Source: Anthropogastromicrobium sp052273485 | GTDB lineage: Bacteria > Bacillota > Clostridia > Lachnospirales > Lachnospiraceae | Direction: 5' to 3' | Assembly (NCBI GenBank): GCA_052273485.1 | Contig: DAVZID010000025.1 | Coordinates: 1-41,298 of the forward strand | DNA length: 41,298 nucleotides | Part shown: positions 24,867 to 33,531 of the stretch, piece after piece | How positions within the stretch are numbered: position 1 is the stretch's first letter | Layout: the number at the start of each line of letters is the position of its first letter | Translations under genes and position numbers: made by a program | The notes under the pieces: model-generated | What the model saw: only the letters and a program-made list of their open reading frames with translations | The model's database searches: none | Told to the model about the DNA's origin: nothing

Positions 24867-26811
24867 ATCCATTTGCCTCCTTTTCTTCCTCATAATCCTT
24901 GTTTCGTTTCTCGTACTCGGTCTGTAAATCGCCAAAGAAATCAAGCGGTACGCGGCGCTCAATGACCGTGCCATTCTCCTGATGGAGTGCGATATGGCAG
25001 TGGTCTGCCTGCGGGTCCATTTCAGGATAATCACTTCTAGTAAAGAAGAGCGGTGCAGAGCTGGATTTTCGATGCAGCGAAGCATGAAGCACAATCTGGG
25101 CAACCGTGAGGATATCAAGCACCTCGTGGATTCGCATCAGCTCATGTGGGTTCTTGCAGGAAAGCTGAGGAACGATATCGCGCTCATAGGAACCAAGCAG
25201 ATCAAGACCTTCGCGAAGAAGCGCCTCACAGCGAACACCGCCACAGTAGTTTTGCATAGCCTTTGCAATCGCCTGATTTAATTCCTTCCAGCTGATTCCA
25301 TCTTTGACAAAGAGCGGTGCGTACAGACGGGTTTGCTCGCGGGCCGCTTCCTCTGGATCGTAGGATGGCAGCTCACAGGACTTTGCGGCAGCAGCGGCCT
25401 TTCGTCCGGCATAGTAGCCAGTTGCGCAGGCAAATCCGGCACAGTCGGATGCATAGAGCTGATCACCAGCAGCATAAATGCCGTCAATGTTTGTTTTAAG
25501 GTCCCAGTCGTGGAGAATGCCGCCGGGTGCACCGAAGAACTGGCGCTCCTGTTCAAGGAAGTTTGCGGACTGCCATCCAGTACCATAGCTTTGCAGCATA
25601 TCCTTTGTCGGGTCAAAACCGCGCTTCGTATAATTTTGCAGAATCGGAATTTTTGTCTTTCCTTCCTCACCGACCATCATACCCCAGATGACGCGGCGCT
25701 CCTCGTCTGGCATACGGCTCAAATCAGCATAGAACGGCAGCTGATAGCCACGCTTGATCAGTTCATCAAAATCAAGCGTTTCCGGGCCACGGTACTCGTA
25801 CTTTGGATTGTCAATGACACCGCCCTTTAAGAAGAATTTTTGACCTGGTGCCGGATAATAGCGCTCCAATACACTTGTCAGCTCTTTGCCATCGCGGTCT
25901 ACATATGGAATCTCGACACCTCTGGCATCGACCATTGTTGCCGCATACCAGGTGTTGTGATTGTTTCCGGTACCGTAAGCTGGGAAGCTTCGACCGGCAG
26001 CAGAGTACTCAGCACGGACTGATTTTTCCATCATCGTAAACTCAATGCCGCTTCGCCAGCCCATCGCATGACCGCTTCCGATGCTCTGGAATGGACGAAA
26101 CTCACAAAGCCCTGGCTGATCGGCGTCAAACAGCCATACTCTGGCTGGACGGGACATCGCAAGGACCGTTGATTTTGCACGAAGGATATAAAACTTACAG
26201 GTGTGAACATCCATCGCGCAGGCGCCAGCACCATGCTTTACACCATTTACAGTAGAAGTCAGAAGAGCAGTTGCCTCTGTGTGTTCGAGAAGTTTTACGC
26301 CAAGACGCTTTAACTCTTTGGAAAGAGACGGCTTAAAGGTGGAACCCCACACACGCAGCGTAAACTTATTCTTATAGTCGTAGGCAAACATCAGCTTTGT
26401 CTTCTCGTCGCGAAAAGCTGCTCCCTCAAATTCATTTTCGGTATCACGTACCTTGCCGCCGAAGGATTCCATATCCAACATACGGTCATAGCCTTCACGA
26501 CACTCGATATAGTGGGCAATTCCGTTGCTGTACCAGTCCTGCTCGTTGACATAGGCCCAGGCAATTTCCTCTGGTGTTACACCGGAGCAAGGATTGGTGC
26601 AGGCAGATTCCCAGTGGTCAAAGCCGGTTCCGGCAGAGCCACTTCGCTCAATCGCCCCTTTTTCAACAAGGATAACAGACTGACCACGTCTGGCAGCGGC
26701 GATGGCTGCATAGCAGCCAGCCAGTCCGCCGCCGAGAACGAGAACGTCGCAGCTAAGCTCTTTCGTGATACCGGTTTCATTGGCATATGGCCAAGGAGTG
26801 GTATGTATCAT
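24853..26811 (-). CDS. FAD-dependent oxidoreductase, AprA/fumarate reductase-like
   Basis: This 652-residue flavoprotein has an N-terminal FAD-binding Rossmann motif (DVLVLGGGLAGCYAAIAAARRGQSVILVEKG, about residues 24-52) and IERSGSAGTGFDHW just after, as in the adenylylsulfate reductase alpha subunit branch. A second FAD contact IYAAGDQLYASDCAGFACATGYYAGRKAA lies near 455-485. The C-terminal helical domain matches the succinate dehydrogenase/AprA type. No signal peptide, so cytoplasmic. The gene starts 21 bp after the M42 peptidase stop, and its end overlaps the ferredoxin gene. The substrate is unknown. True AprA or fumarate reductase activity cannot be claimed without active-site comparison. 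Confidence 0.85.
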   Translation of the reverse strand: MIHTTPWPYANETGITKELSCDVLVLGGGLAGCYAAIAAARRGQSVILVEKGAIERSGSAGTGFDHWESACTNPCSGVTPEEIAWAYVNEQDWYSNGIAHYIECREGYDRMLDMESFGGKVRDTENEFEGAAFRDEKTKLMFAYDYKNKFTLRVWGSTFKPSLSKELKRLGVKLLEHTEATALLTSTVNGVKHGAGACAMDVHTCKFYILRAKSTVLAMSRPARVWLFDADQPGLCEFRPFQSIGSGHAMGWRSGIEFTMMEKSVRAEYSAAGRSFPAYGTGNNHNTWYAATMVDARGVEIPYVDRDGKELTSVLERYYPAPGQKFFLKGGVIDNPKYEYRGPETLDFDELIKRGYQLPFYADLSRMPDEERRVIWGMMVGEEGKTKIPILQNYTKRGFDPTKDMLQSYGTGWQSANFLEQERQFFGAPGGILHDWDLKTNIDGIYAAGDQLYASDCAGFACATGYYAGRKAAAAAKSCELPSYDPEEAAREQTRLYAPLFVKDGISWKELNQAIAKAMQNYCGGVRCEALLREGLDLLGSYERDIVPQLSCKNPHELMRIHEVLDILTVAQIVLHASLHRKSSSAPLFFTRSDYPEMDPQADHCHIALHQENGTVIERRVPLDFFGDLQTEYEKRNKDYEEEKEANGYAKR

Positions 26812-26832
26812 ACGTTTTCGATCCCCCTTCGA

Positions 26833-27846
26833 TTAGAATGAAAATTCGTATTTGGAAAATGCCGTGCACAGGCGAATACCACACTCTGCATCTTCTTTTG
26901 AGATGACACTGCTGCTGCAATGTGCGTAGCGGGTGACAACGGAGATACCGCCAGCACGGACACCACAGTTGGACAGATTCATGCTGGATGCATCACAGCC
27001 GCCTTTGTCGATGACTTCATACTGGAATGGAATGTCCTTGTGGCGGCAGCATTGCTCCATCGCGGCAACGACATCCTCATCACACAGAACGGATGGGTCA
27101 GCCACCTTGATGGCAATGCCTTCGCCGATTGCGTTGCTTCCGGTTAAGTCACACGGATAATCGTGAGCTGGAGTAACGTCGACAGCAATACCGATATCTG
27201 GCTTAATAAAAGCAGCAGTTGTCTTAGAACCGCGGCAGCCAACCTCCTCCTGAACGGTGAAGACATAGTAGATGTCATTCGGGTAGGTTCCGTCATTTTC
27301 GCGAAGAGCCTCAATTAACTGGAAGCAGCCGACACGGTCATCAAATGTCTTGGAGCAAACAAGATCATTTGCCAGTGGCAGGTACTCACCACAGTAGCCG
27401 CATACAGAGCCGACGTGAACATATTTGAGCGCGTCTTCCTTGGACTTGGCACCGATATCAATAAAGAGCGCATTCGGATCGTTGTGCGCGTCCTCAATAT
27501 TCTTCATGCTGCTGACAACACCGTAAATGCCGTTACGGAACACAACTCTTGTGTTATAAGCAGAAGCGGTCCAGTTCCATCCAACGTTGCAGACAAGAAG
27601 ACGGCCATCCTCTTCAATTTTCTTTACCATGAAGCCGATCTCATCCATATGAGCAGCAAACATGATCTTCTTGGAGTGTGGGCCACCCTTGCCCTTCTTT
27701 ACGGCAATTAGACTGCCGAGTGGGTCGACAATCAGTTCATCCGCATAAGGGCGAACCTCCTCTTCAATCAGTTCGCGTACCTTTTTCTCATATCCGGCGA
27801 TACCCTGTGTCTGGGTCAGGCGGATTAAAAGTTCTTCATTTCGCAT
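26833..27846 (-). CDS. M42-family metallo-aminopeptidase
   Basis: This 337-residue cytoplasmic peptidase has the metal ligands of the FrvX/PepA-like M42 family: His in AAHMDEIGFM, Asp in TFDDRVG, Glu-Glu in TVQEEVGCRG, Asp in AVDVTPA and a late His in RYAHCSS. The start at 27846 follows GGAGGTACTTGCA and gives MRNEELLIRLTQTQG, a normal family start. The frame is open for a further 100 codons upstream, to 28146, but that peptide is unlike any M42 protein. The two redox genes follow in the same direction 21 bp later, probably one operon. Confidence 0.93.
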   Translation of the reverse strand: MRNEELLIRLTQTQGIAGYEKKVRELIEEEVRPYADELIVDPLGSLIAVKKGKGGPHSKKIMFAAHMDEIGFMVKKIEEDGRLLVCNVGWNWTASAYNTRVVFRNGIYGVVSSMKNIEDAHNDPNALFIDIGAKSKEDALKYVHVGSVCGYCGEYLPLANDLVCSKTFDDRVGCFQLIEALRENDGTYPNDIYYVFTVQEEVGCRGSKTTAAFIKPDIGIAVDVTPAHDYPCDLTGSNAIGEGIAIKVADPSVLCDEDVVAAMEQCCRHKDIPFQYEVIDKGGCDASSMNLSNCGVRAGGISVVTRYAHCSSSVISKEDAECGIRLCTAFSKYEFSF

Positions 27847-28147
27847 TGCAAGTACCTCCTGGTTTTGTGCTGCATCGTGAGTGTGCAGTTCTAGGGATAT
27901 TTTAGCACCCGCAAAATGGGAACGCAAGGTGTGCAACCCGGAAATTTGTTGTGCAGCCTGGTAGGAGCTACTGTTCACGGGCGGTAGTTTAACGAAGGGT
28001 GCTTCGACGATTGTTTTGTCGGCCTCTCTTTTCCGCGGGCACCTGTTACACTCATTATTATCATATATTACTTTGAAAGTCCCGCTACAACGTTCGGCCT
28101 CGTAAAAGCAACTCGTCTTGGCACCCACTACGTATTGAAATTGCACG
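27847..28147 (-). other. 301-bp gap with GC-rich potential RNA structure
   Basis: No ribosome-bound gene is seen. On the minus strand several short helices are possible: GGTGC with GCACC enclosing CGAC/GTCG, CGAAG-CACC-CTTCG, GTAG-CTC-CTAC, and CTGCA/TGCAG just before the M42 ribosome site. TATGATAATAATG could hold a -10 box, but no clear -35 accompanies it. AGGTGCCCGCGG recalls the T-box sequence but lacks two bases of the core. One frame is open throughout (100 codons), which is unusual by chance. Nothing here matches a leader I know. Confidence 0.45.
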
Positions 28148-28921
28148 TTAACGTAACACCTGGTTCTTCCTATAAATCAACGCGAGCCCTTTCAGCATTA
28201 GATCTGGCTCGTAAGAAATTGCTTCCTCACAATACGGAAGAATCGCCGGTGCGATACCACCGGTGGCCACCACAATAGCATTTTCTCCAAGTTCGGTGCG
28301 GATGCGGTGAATCATGCCGTCAATCATTGCTGCGTTTCCAAAGAGAGAGCCACTTTTCATGCAGTCGATGGTATTGCTTCCGATTACCTGTTTTGGTGCT
28401 TCAAGGCTGATAAATGGCAGCTGGGAGGTCTGTGAAGAGAGGGAGTTGAGTGCGACAACAGCGCCTGGCACGATTGCACCGCCAATATACTGTCGCTTGC
28501 TGTTAATGACAGAAAACGTGGTAGCAGTTCCCATGTCAATTACGATGGAGGGAACTGGATATGCGGCGATTGCGGCAACAGCGGTAACGACGAGGTCGCT
28601 GCCAAGCTGCGCAGGATTATCAATGCGGATGGAAAGCCCATTTTTTACGCCAGGTCCGACGACAAGAGGCTCCTTTGATAGCAGCTTTGCAAGTGCTGTC
28701 TTAATAATATTGGATAATGGCGGGACAACAGAAGAAATAATGCTGCCTTCGATTTGTGCATCAGCAACGTGATGTAGCTCAAAAATTAATTTAAGATCAA
28801 GTGCATATTCTAGTTCTGTCTTATCCGTACGAGTCGAGATACGCTCTGTAAATAAAACATTGTCGGCTTCAATTCCTCCGACTACGATATTGGTATTTCC
28901 GATATCAACTGCAATAATCAT
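28148..28921 (-). CDS. coaX: type III pantothenate kinase
   Basis: This 257-residue ASKHA-fold kinase phosphorylates pantothenate, the first step of coenzyme A synthesis. Phosphate loop DIGNTNIVVG is at residues 5-14. The pantothenate-site segment is VGPGVKNGLSIRIDNPAQLGSDL (about 92-114, with catalytic Asp in GSDL). The second phosphate motif is DMGTATTF near 134-141, and GGAIVPG follows. Full length for CoaX. The ATG at 28921 has AAAGGCAGG upstream on the minus strand. It is divergent from the spore protein gene, and the intervening 139 bp hold a copy of the palindromic repeat. Confidence 0.95.
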   Translation of the reverse strand: MIIAVDIGNTNIVVGGIEADNVLFTERISTRTDKTELEYALDLKLIFELHHVADAQIEGSIISSVVPPLSNIIKTALAKLLSKEPLVVGPGVKNGLSIRIDNPAQLGSDLVVTAVAAIAAYPVPSIVIDMGTATTFSVINSKRQYIGGAIVPGAVVALNSLSSQTSQLPFISLEAPKQVIGSNTIDCMKSGSLFGNAAMIDGMIHRIRTELGENAIVVATGGIAPAILPYCEEAISYEPDLMLKGLALIYRKNQVLR

Positions 28922-28946
28922 AAAGACCTGCCTTTCTATAGCCCAT

Positions 28947-28984
28947 AGTTGTGGGCAAAATACCTTTTGACCCCAACATCATAA
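28947..28984. repeat. REP-like palindromic repeat, copy 2
   Basis: 37 of 38 bases are identical to 105-142. The only change (G to T at 28952) makes one mismatch in the outer stem. It lies between divergent coaX and the spore protein gene, outside any reading frame I support. Confidence 0.75.
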
Positions 28985-29008
28985 CATGCCCGAATTAGAA
29001 AAACAAGC

Positions 29009-29038
29009 GTATCTACTGGGAATCTTTCGGGCATTCTA
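29009..29038 (+). promoter_or_regulatory. sigma-G/sigma-F-like promoter of the spore protein gene
   Basis: GTATC (29009-29013), an 18-bp spacer and CATTCTA (29032-29038). The -10 fits the forespore consensus CATnnTA fully, and the -35 fits four of five positions of GnATR. It lies 22 bp before the ATG. No sigma-A promoter is seen here. Confidence 0.6.
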
Positions 29039-29060
29039 AAGGTAGAAAGGAGGCGCTTGC

Positions 29061-29294
29061 ATGGAAGATAACAAAAATATTGTGCAAAGAAAGACCAAAC
29101 CCGACTGGAATAAGCTCACGAAGGAAGATCTGCAAAAGCTTGAGATCGCCGAAGAGATCGGCGTGATCGAAAAAATCTACGCGGGAGGATATGGAAATCT
29201 TACATCAAAGGAATCTGGAAAAATTGGAGGAATCCTTGCTGCACGAAACAAAGCAGAAAAGAAAAAATGTGAGGAAGCAGAACAGACGAAGTAA
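29061..29294 (+). CDS. small acid-soluble spore protein, alpha/beta type
   Basis: This 77-residue protein is charged and has the core of alpha/beta-type SASPs as found in clostridia: KLEIAEEIGVIEKI followed by GYGNLTSKESGKIGG (about residues 26-53). The family coats forespore DNA and protects it from UV and heat; a GPR protease usually cleaves near the first of these segments during germination. The N- and C-terminal tails are Lys/Glu-rich. AAAGGAGG lies 12 bases before the ATG, and a forespore-type promoter precedes it. The gene is monocistronic; the deoC promoter follows. The core motif is persuasive, but the tails are longer than in textbook SASPs. Confidence 0.8.
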   Translation: MEDNKNIVQRKTKPDWNKLTKEDLQKLEIAEEIGVIEKIYAGGYGNLTSKESGKIGGILAARNKAEKKKCEEAEQTK

Positions 29295-29304
29295 AAGAAA
29301 TAGG

Positions 29305-29333
29305 TTGAAAGAAATCGCGTAATCCATTATACT
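29305..29333 (+). promoter_or_regulatory. sigma-A promoter of deoC
   Basis: TTGAAA (29305-29310), a 17-bp spacer and TATACT (29328-29333), 67 bp before the chosen ATG. Confidence 0.8.
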
Positions 29334-29399
29334 AAAGGTATGTATAAGGCAAAGAATGCTTATTACGTATCTTATTACAATGAAAATGGAGGATTTAGA

Positions 29400-30050
29400 A
29401 TGGATCACGCAAAGCTGTTAAATAAAGTAGACCACACATTGTTGGCACAGGGCGCTACATGGGAGGAGATTCGTCAGATTTGTGACGATGCAATCCGCTT
29501 CAAGACAGCATCTGTATGTATTCCGCCGTCCTATGTAAAGCAGGCAAAGGGTTATGTAGGCGACAGAATGAAGATTTGTACTGTAATCGGTTTCCCGAAC
29601 GGATACAACACCACCGCAGTTAAGGAGTTCGAGACAAAGGACGCCATCGCAAATGGTGCAGATGAGATTGATATGGTAATCAACATCGGCTGGGTAAAGG
29701 ATGGCAGATACGACCTCGTAGAGGAGGAGATTCGTCGCCTGAAGGCTGCATGTGGCGATAAGATCTTAAAGGTTATCATTGAGACCTGTCTGTTAACCGA
29801 TACCGAGAAGATTCGCATGTGTGAGGTTGTTACCGCTGCGAAGGCAGACTTTATCAAGACTTCTACTGGTTTCTCTAAGGCAGGTGCAACATTTGATGAT
29901 ATCGCACTTTTTGCTTCACATGTAGGTGAGGATGTACAGATCAAGGCTGCTGGCGGCATTTCTTCTTTCGCTGATGCAGAGGAGTTTGTAAAGTTAGGTG
30001 CAAACAGACTTGGAACCAGCCGTTTGGTAAAGCTCGAGAAGCAGCAGTAA
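29400..30050 (+). CDS. deoC: deoxyribose-phosphate aldolase
   Basis: This 216-residue aldolase cleaves 2-deoxyribose-5-phosphate to glyceraldehyde-3-phosphate and acetaldehyde, the last step of deoxynucleoside breakdown. Schiff-base Lys153 lies in FIKTSTGF; a second conserved Lys is in KAAGGIS near 181; the LGTSRL phosphate site is near 206. Length is as expected. ATG 29400 follows GGAGGATTTAGA; the in-frame ATG at 29340 abuts the promoter and is not used. It stands apart from the nucleoside locus at 0-13 kb but completes the same pathway. Confidence 0.94.
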   Translation: MDHAKLLNKVDHTLLAQGATWEEIRQICDDAIRFKTASVCIPPSYVKQAKGYVGDRMKICTVIGFPNGYNTTAVKEFETKDAIANGADEIDMVINIGWVKDGRYDLVEEEIRRLKAACGDKILKVIIETCLLTDTEKIRMCEVVTAAKADFIKTSTGFSKAGATFDDIALFASHVGEDVQIKAAGGISSFADAEEFVKLGANRLGTSRLVKLEKQQ

Positions 30051-30104
30051 TCGGTCAATAAGTTCATGACGAGAGAAAAAAATTGATTTTATAAGAGATA
30101 ACAG

Positions 30105-30137
30105 GTGGTCTGCACAGGTGGCAGGCCACTTTCGCTT
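30105..30137 (+). terminator. probable terminator after deoC
   Basis: GTGGTCTGC (30105-30113) pairs with GCAGGCCAC (30121-30129), one G-U pair, 7-base loop, then TTTCGCTT. The T-run is broken, so efficiency may be partial. Confidence 0.65.
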
Positions 30138-30220
30138 CTGAGTGGGTTTCATTTTCTAGCGAATTTCGTTTCTAAGTGGAAAAGTTTAATTAAATATTTC
30201 TGAAATAAACAGTCAATGAA

Positions 30221-30249
30221 TTGACGCAGAAAAATCAATGGAATATAAT
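30221..30249 (+). promoter_or_regulatory. sigma-A promoter of the MacB-like ABC gene
   Basis: TTGACG (30221-30226), a 17-bp spacer and TATAAT (30244-30249), 66 bp before the GTG start. Confidence 0.87.
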
Positions 30250-30314
30250 GAAAGTCGCATTGTCAAAAACGCGAAAGGTAATTGTTTTGCGTTCAAAAAG
30301 AAAAGGAGAATAAT

Positions 30315-33300
30315 GTGCTTCAGTTAAAAAACATTGTAAAAACGTATGTGGCAGGAGACACCAAGCAGGATGCATTAAAAGGCGTCAGCATGAATTTCCG
30401 TGAAAATGAATTCGTATCCATCCTTGGACAGAGCGGTTCTGGAAAAACGACACTTCTTAATATCATCGGCGGTTTGGACCGGTATACGAGCGGTGATCTG
30501 ATCATCAACGGCGTATCCACCAGCAAATATAAGGATGCTGACTGGGATTATTACCGCAATCATTCCATCGGTTTTGTCTTCCAGAGCTATAACTTGATTC
30601 CGCACCAGAGCGTGCTGTCAAATGTTGAGTTGGCGCTGACACTGGCTGGTACTTCTAAGAAAGAGCGTCGTGCGCGCGCCATTGAGGTATTAAAGAAGGT
30701 TGGCCTTGCCGATCACATTCACAAGCGCCCCAATCAGATGTCAGGAGGCCAGATGCAGCGTGTGGCGATTGCACGTGCGCTGATCAACAATCCAGACATC
30801 CTGCTTGCCGATGAGCCGACAGGCGCACTTGATTCCGAGACAAGTGTGCAGATTATGGAGCTGTTAAAGGAGATCGCGAAGGATAAGCTTGTCATCATGG
30901 TAACGCACAATCCAGAGCTGGCGGCAAAGTATTCTACACGAATTATTCGTGTGCTTGACGGTCGTATCGTGGATGATACCGATCCGTACAACGTGCCAGA
31001 TCAAATCAGTGTAGAGCCGCAAAAACGAAAGAAGATTTCCATGTCGATGGGAACGGCGGTATCTCTTAGCTTTAACAATTTAAAGACAAAGAAGGGGCGT
31101 ACGCTGCTCACCGCATTTGCGGGTAGCATTGGAATCATCGGCATTGCGCTGATTTTGTCGCTGTCAACCGGTATTCAGGATTATGTAAACGGTTTGCAGC
31201 GCGATACACTTTCTTCATATCCAGTCTCGATTGAGAAAGAGGAGTCTCCGCTTGCAAGTATCTTGACAGCAGCAGCGCCAAAAGAAAATGGCGATGACGC
31301 AAACAAAAAGGAAAATACCGTCTATTCAAACAGCCGTATGGGTGAGATGTTTAATGCGATGTTTGCATCGGATAAGGACACAAATAACCTGACAAAGTTT
31401 AAAAGTTATTTGGAAGAAAAAATGGTAGAGGAGCCAGAAAACAAGGACAGTGATGTGCTAAAGGATCATGTGGAAACGATCCAGTATCAGTATGATGTGG
31501 CACTCAATACGTATATTGAGACTGAGGATGGCTATCGAAGCACCGACATGACAAATGTTTTCACGAGTGCAATGACCGGTTCTAGTTCGTCAGGAAGTTC
31601 ATCGGGAAGTGATTCTTCGGAGAATTCCATGGCATCCATGATGGGCATGTCCTCTTCGTCAATGTCTCAGATCAGCAGCAGTATGATGAGTCTGTGGTCT
31701 GAGCTCCTTCCAGGAAACAACGGTGAATTGATTTCGGATATGGTGTATGACCAGTACGATCTTGAGGCAGGAAGATGGCCAGAGTCCGCAGATGAGATTG
31801 TATTGATTTTATCCAACGACAATGAAATTACCGATGTTGCTTTCTATGCGCTTGGCTTAGTCAGCGATGAAGAAGTTATGGACTCAATGAAGGCGGTTAT
31901 GAAATCAGAAGCGTTAAATACTGAGCAGCGCGAGATTTCTTACGATGATGTGTTAAAGACGACCTTTAAGCTGGTTTTAAATCCAGATTATTACACAAAA
32001 GAGGCAAATGGTACTTGGAAGTATATCGGTGATGATAAGGATTCGATGGAGTTAGTAATTGATCATGGTTACGAGCTGAAGATTGTCGGTATTATCAAGC
32101 CAAATCCAGATGCAGCCGTGACCTCTGCTACGGGAAGTTTTGGTTATACCTCAGCACTGACCCAGTATGTGATTGAGCAGACAAATAATAGTGAGCTTGT
32201 AAAAGAGCAAAAGCTTCCAGAAAATGAAAATTTCGATCTTTTGACCGGACTGCCATTTGTAATCACAGAAGAAAATGACCCTACCGATGAGGAGAAGGCC
32301 GAGAAGATTAAGGAATATTTTGCGGGATTAAATGATGTCGATAAGACAAAGATTTATACCGAGATTCTTTCCGAGCCGACAGATGAAGAAATCGAGCAGA
32401 TGACCTCTATGTATATGAAAAATTTCTCCAGTCGTGATGCCATTCTTACGTTGGTAGCCAGCACAATGGGCATGGATGAGGAGACCGCGAAATCTTATTT
32501 GGAGGATTACAGCGATGAAGAGCTTCAAACGATGCTTCAAAAGCAGCTGGTGCAGATGATAAAGGAAAACAAGTCCGAATCTGCGCAGGCACAGGTACTT
32601 CAAATGCGTATGAATGCAACACAGCAGGGCGATTTGTTTGGAACGACTGGATATGCAGCAGTGGCAAAGGCATTTGACGAGCTGATTGACAGTACCGATG
32701 ATACCACAGTGCTTGCTAAGTATTACGATGAATATATGCCATCGACGGTTTCTGGTTCTACACTTGAGGAAACCTTGCAGAAATTATCTGCGGTGGATAT
32801 CAATTCTCCGTCTGCAATCAATATTTATGCAAAGAGCTTTGACGATAAAGAAAAGATTGCCAATGTGATCACGCAGTACAATGAGACGGCAGAGGAGGAT
32901 GACCAGATCAGTTACACCGATTATGTGGCGCTTTTGATGTCTGGCGTAAATACGATGATCAATGCTGTTTCCTATGGCTTGATTGCATTTGTATCCATTT
33001 CACTGATTGTATCCTCCATTATGATTGGAATCATCACGTATATATCTGTTTTGGAGCGCACGAAAGAGATTGGTATTCTTAGAAGCGTCGGTGCATCAAA
33101 GAAGGATATCTCCAGAGTCTTCAATGCAGAGACTGCCATTATTGGTCTGACAGCAGGTCTTATGGGCATTGGCGTCACATTGCTTTTGAATATTCCAATC
33201 AGTATGGTAATAGATAATCTGACTGGAATCGGGAACATAGCAAAACTTCCAGTTACAGGTGCTGTTATCCTTGTTGTGATTAGCGTAGCACTTACGATGA

Positions 33301-33368
33301 TTGCCGGACTGATTCCGTCAAAGCTTGCTGCAAAGAAGGATCCGGTGATTGCACTTAGAAGTGAATAA
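30315..33368 (+). CDS. MacB/FtsX-type ABC transporter, fused ATPase-permease
   Basis: This 1017-residue protein joins an N-terminal ABC ATPase (about 1-225: Walker A GQSGSGKTT, signature MSGGQMQRVA, Walker B ILLADEP) to an FtsX-type permease. TM1 lies near 265-290. A large outer domain of about 580 residues follows, with a Ser/Gly/Met-rich stretch near 420-465. Three further TM helices fill the last 140 residues (first near 882-910). This is the MacB layout: such transporters do not pump across the bilayer but transmit force to outer-surface partners or export peptides and lipids. Start: GTG at 30315, 6 bases after AAAAGGAG; an upstream TTG has no ribosome site. No two-component or peptide gene is adjacent, so the substrate is unknown. 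Confidence 0.9.
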   Translation: MLQLKNIVKTYVAGDTKQDALKGVSMNFRENEFVSILGQSGSGKTTLLNIIGGLDRYTSGDLIINGVSTSKYKDADWDYYRNHSIGFVFQSYNLIPHQSVLSNVELALTLAGTSKKERRARAIEVLKKVGLADHIHKRPNQMSGGQMQRVAIARALINNPDILLADEPTGALDSETSVQIMELLKEIAKDKLVIMVTHNPELAAKYSTRIIRVLDGRIVDDTDPYNVPDQISVEPQKRKKISMSMGTAVSLSFNNLKTKKGRTLLTAFAGSIGIIGIALILSLSTGIQDYVNGLQRDTLSSYPVSIEKEESPLASILTAAAPKENGDDANKKENTVYSNSRMGEMFNAMFASDKDTNNLTKFKSYLEEKMVEEPENKDSDVLKDHVETIQYQYDVALNTYIETEDGYRSTDMTNVFTSAMTGSSSSGSSSGSDSSENSMASMMGMSSSSMSQISSSMMSLWSELLPGNNGELISDMVYDQYDLEAGRWPESADEIVLILSNDNEITDVAFYALGLVSDEEVMDSMKAVMKSEALNTEQREISYDDVLKTTFKLVLNPDYYTKEANGTWKYIGDDKDSMELVIDHGYELKIVGIIKPNPDAAVTSATGSFGYTSALTQYVIEQTNNSELVKEQKLPENENFDLLTGLPFVITEENDPTDEEKAEKIKEYFAGLNDVDKTKIYTEILSEPTDEEIEQMTSMYMKNFSSRDAILTLVASTMGMDEETAKSYLEDYSDEELQTMLQKQLVQMIKENKSESAQAQVLQMRMNATQQGDLFGTTGYAAVAKAFDELIDSTDDTTVLAKYYDEYMPSTVSGSTLEETLQKLSAVDINSPSAINIYAKSFDDKEKIANVITQYNETAEEDDQISYTDYVALLMSGVNTMINAVSYGLIAFVSISLIVSSIMIGIITYISVLERTKEIGILRSVGASKKDISRVFNAETAIIGLTAGLMGIGVTLLLNIPISMVIDNLTGIGNIAKLPVTGAVILVVISVALTMIAGLIPSKLAAKKDPVIALRSE

Positions 33369-33383
33369 AAAGATAGGAACCAA

Positions 33384-33413
33384 TTGACAAAGACCTCTCC
33401 TAGGACGTATACT
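33384..33413 (+). promoter_or_regulatory. sigma-A promoter of the ECF transporter operon
   Basis: TTGACA (33384-33389), an 18-bp spacer and TATACT (33408-33413). It would give a leader of about 112 bases. Confidence 0.85.
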
Positions 33414-33453
33414 AGCAATGTCTTGTAAAAAGACAAATGATACGTTTGCTAGT
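33411..33453 (+). promoter_or_regulatory. stem-loop at the start of the ECF operon leader
   Basis: ACTAGCAA (33411-33418) pairs with TTGCTAGT (33446-33453) and encloses GTCTT-GTAAA-AAGAC (33420-33434). The outer stem overlaps the -10 box, so only part may be in the RNA. A second possible stem downstream is CTCATT with AATGAG (about 33461-33492). ECF operons are often under riboswitch control, but I recognise no known class. Confidence 0.45.
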
Positions 33454-33531
33454 TCCATTTCTCATTTCGGTTGAGCAAAAGCAATGAGATAAATGAGACA
33501 GCTGACGTTACATTTCAAAGGAGGAGAGGTT

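Noticed and set aside
28030..28062. T-box leader for the M42 operon
   Set aside because: AGGTGCCCGCGG lacks two bases of the conserved T-box core, and no specifier stem or terminator pair could be laid out.
27847..28146. 100-codon N-terminal extension of the M42 peptidase
   Set aside because: The peptide does not resemble M42 proteins, and ATG 27846 has a good ribosome site.
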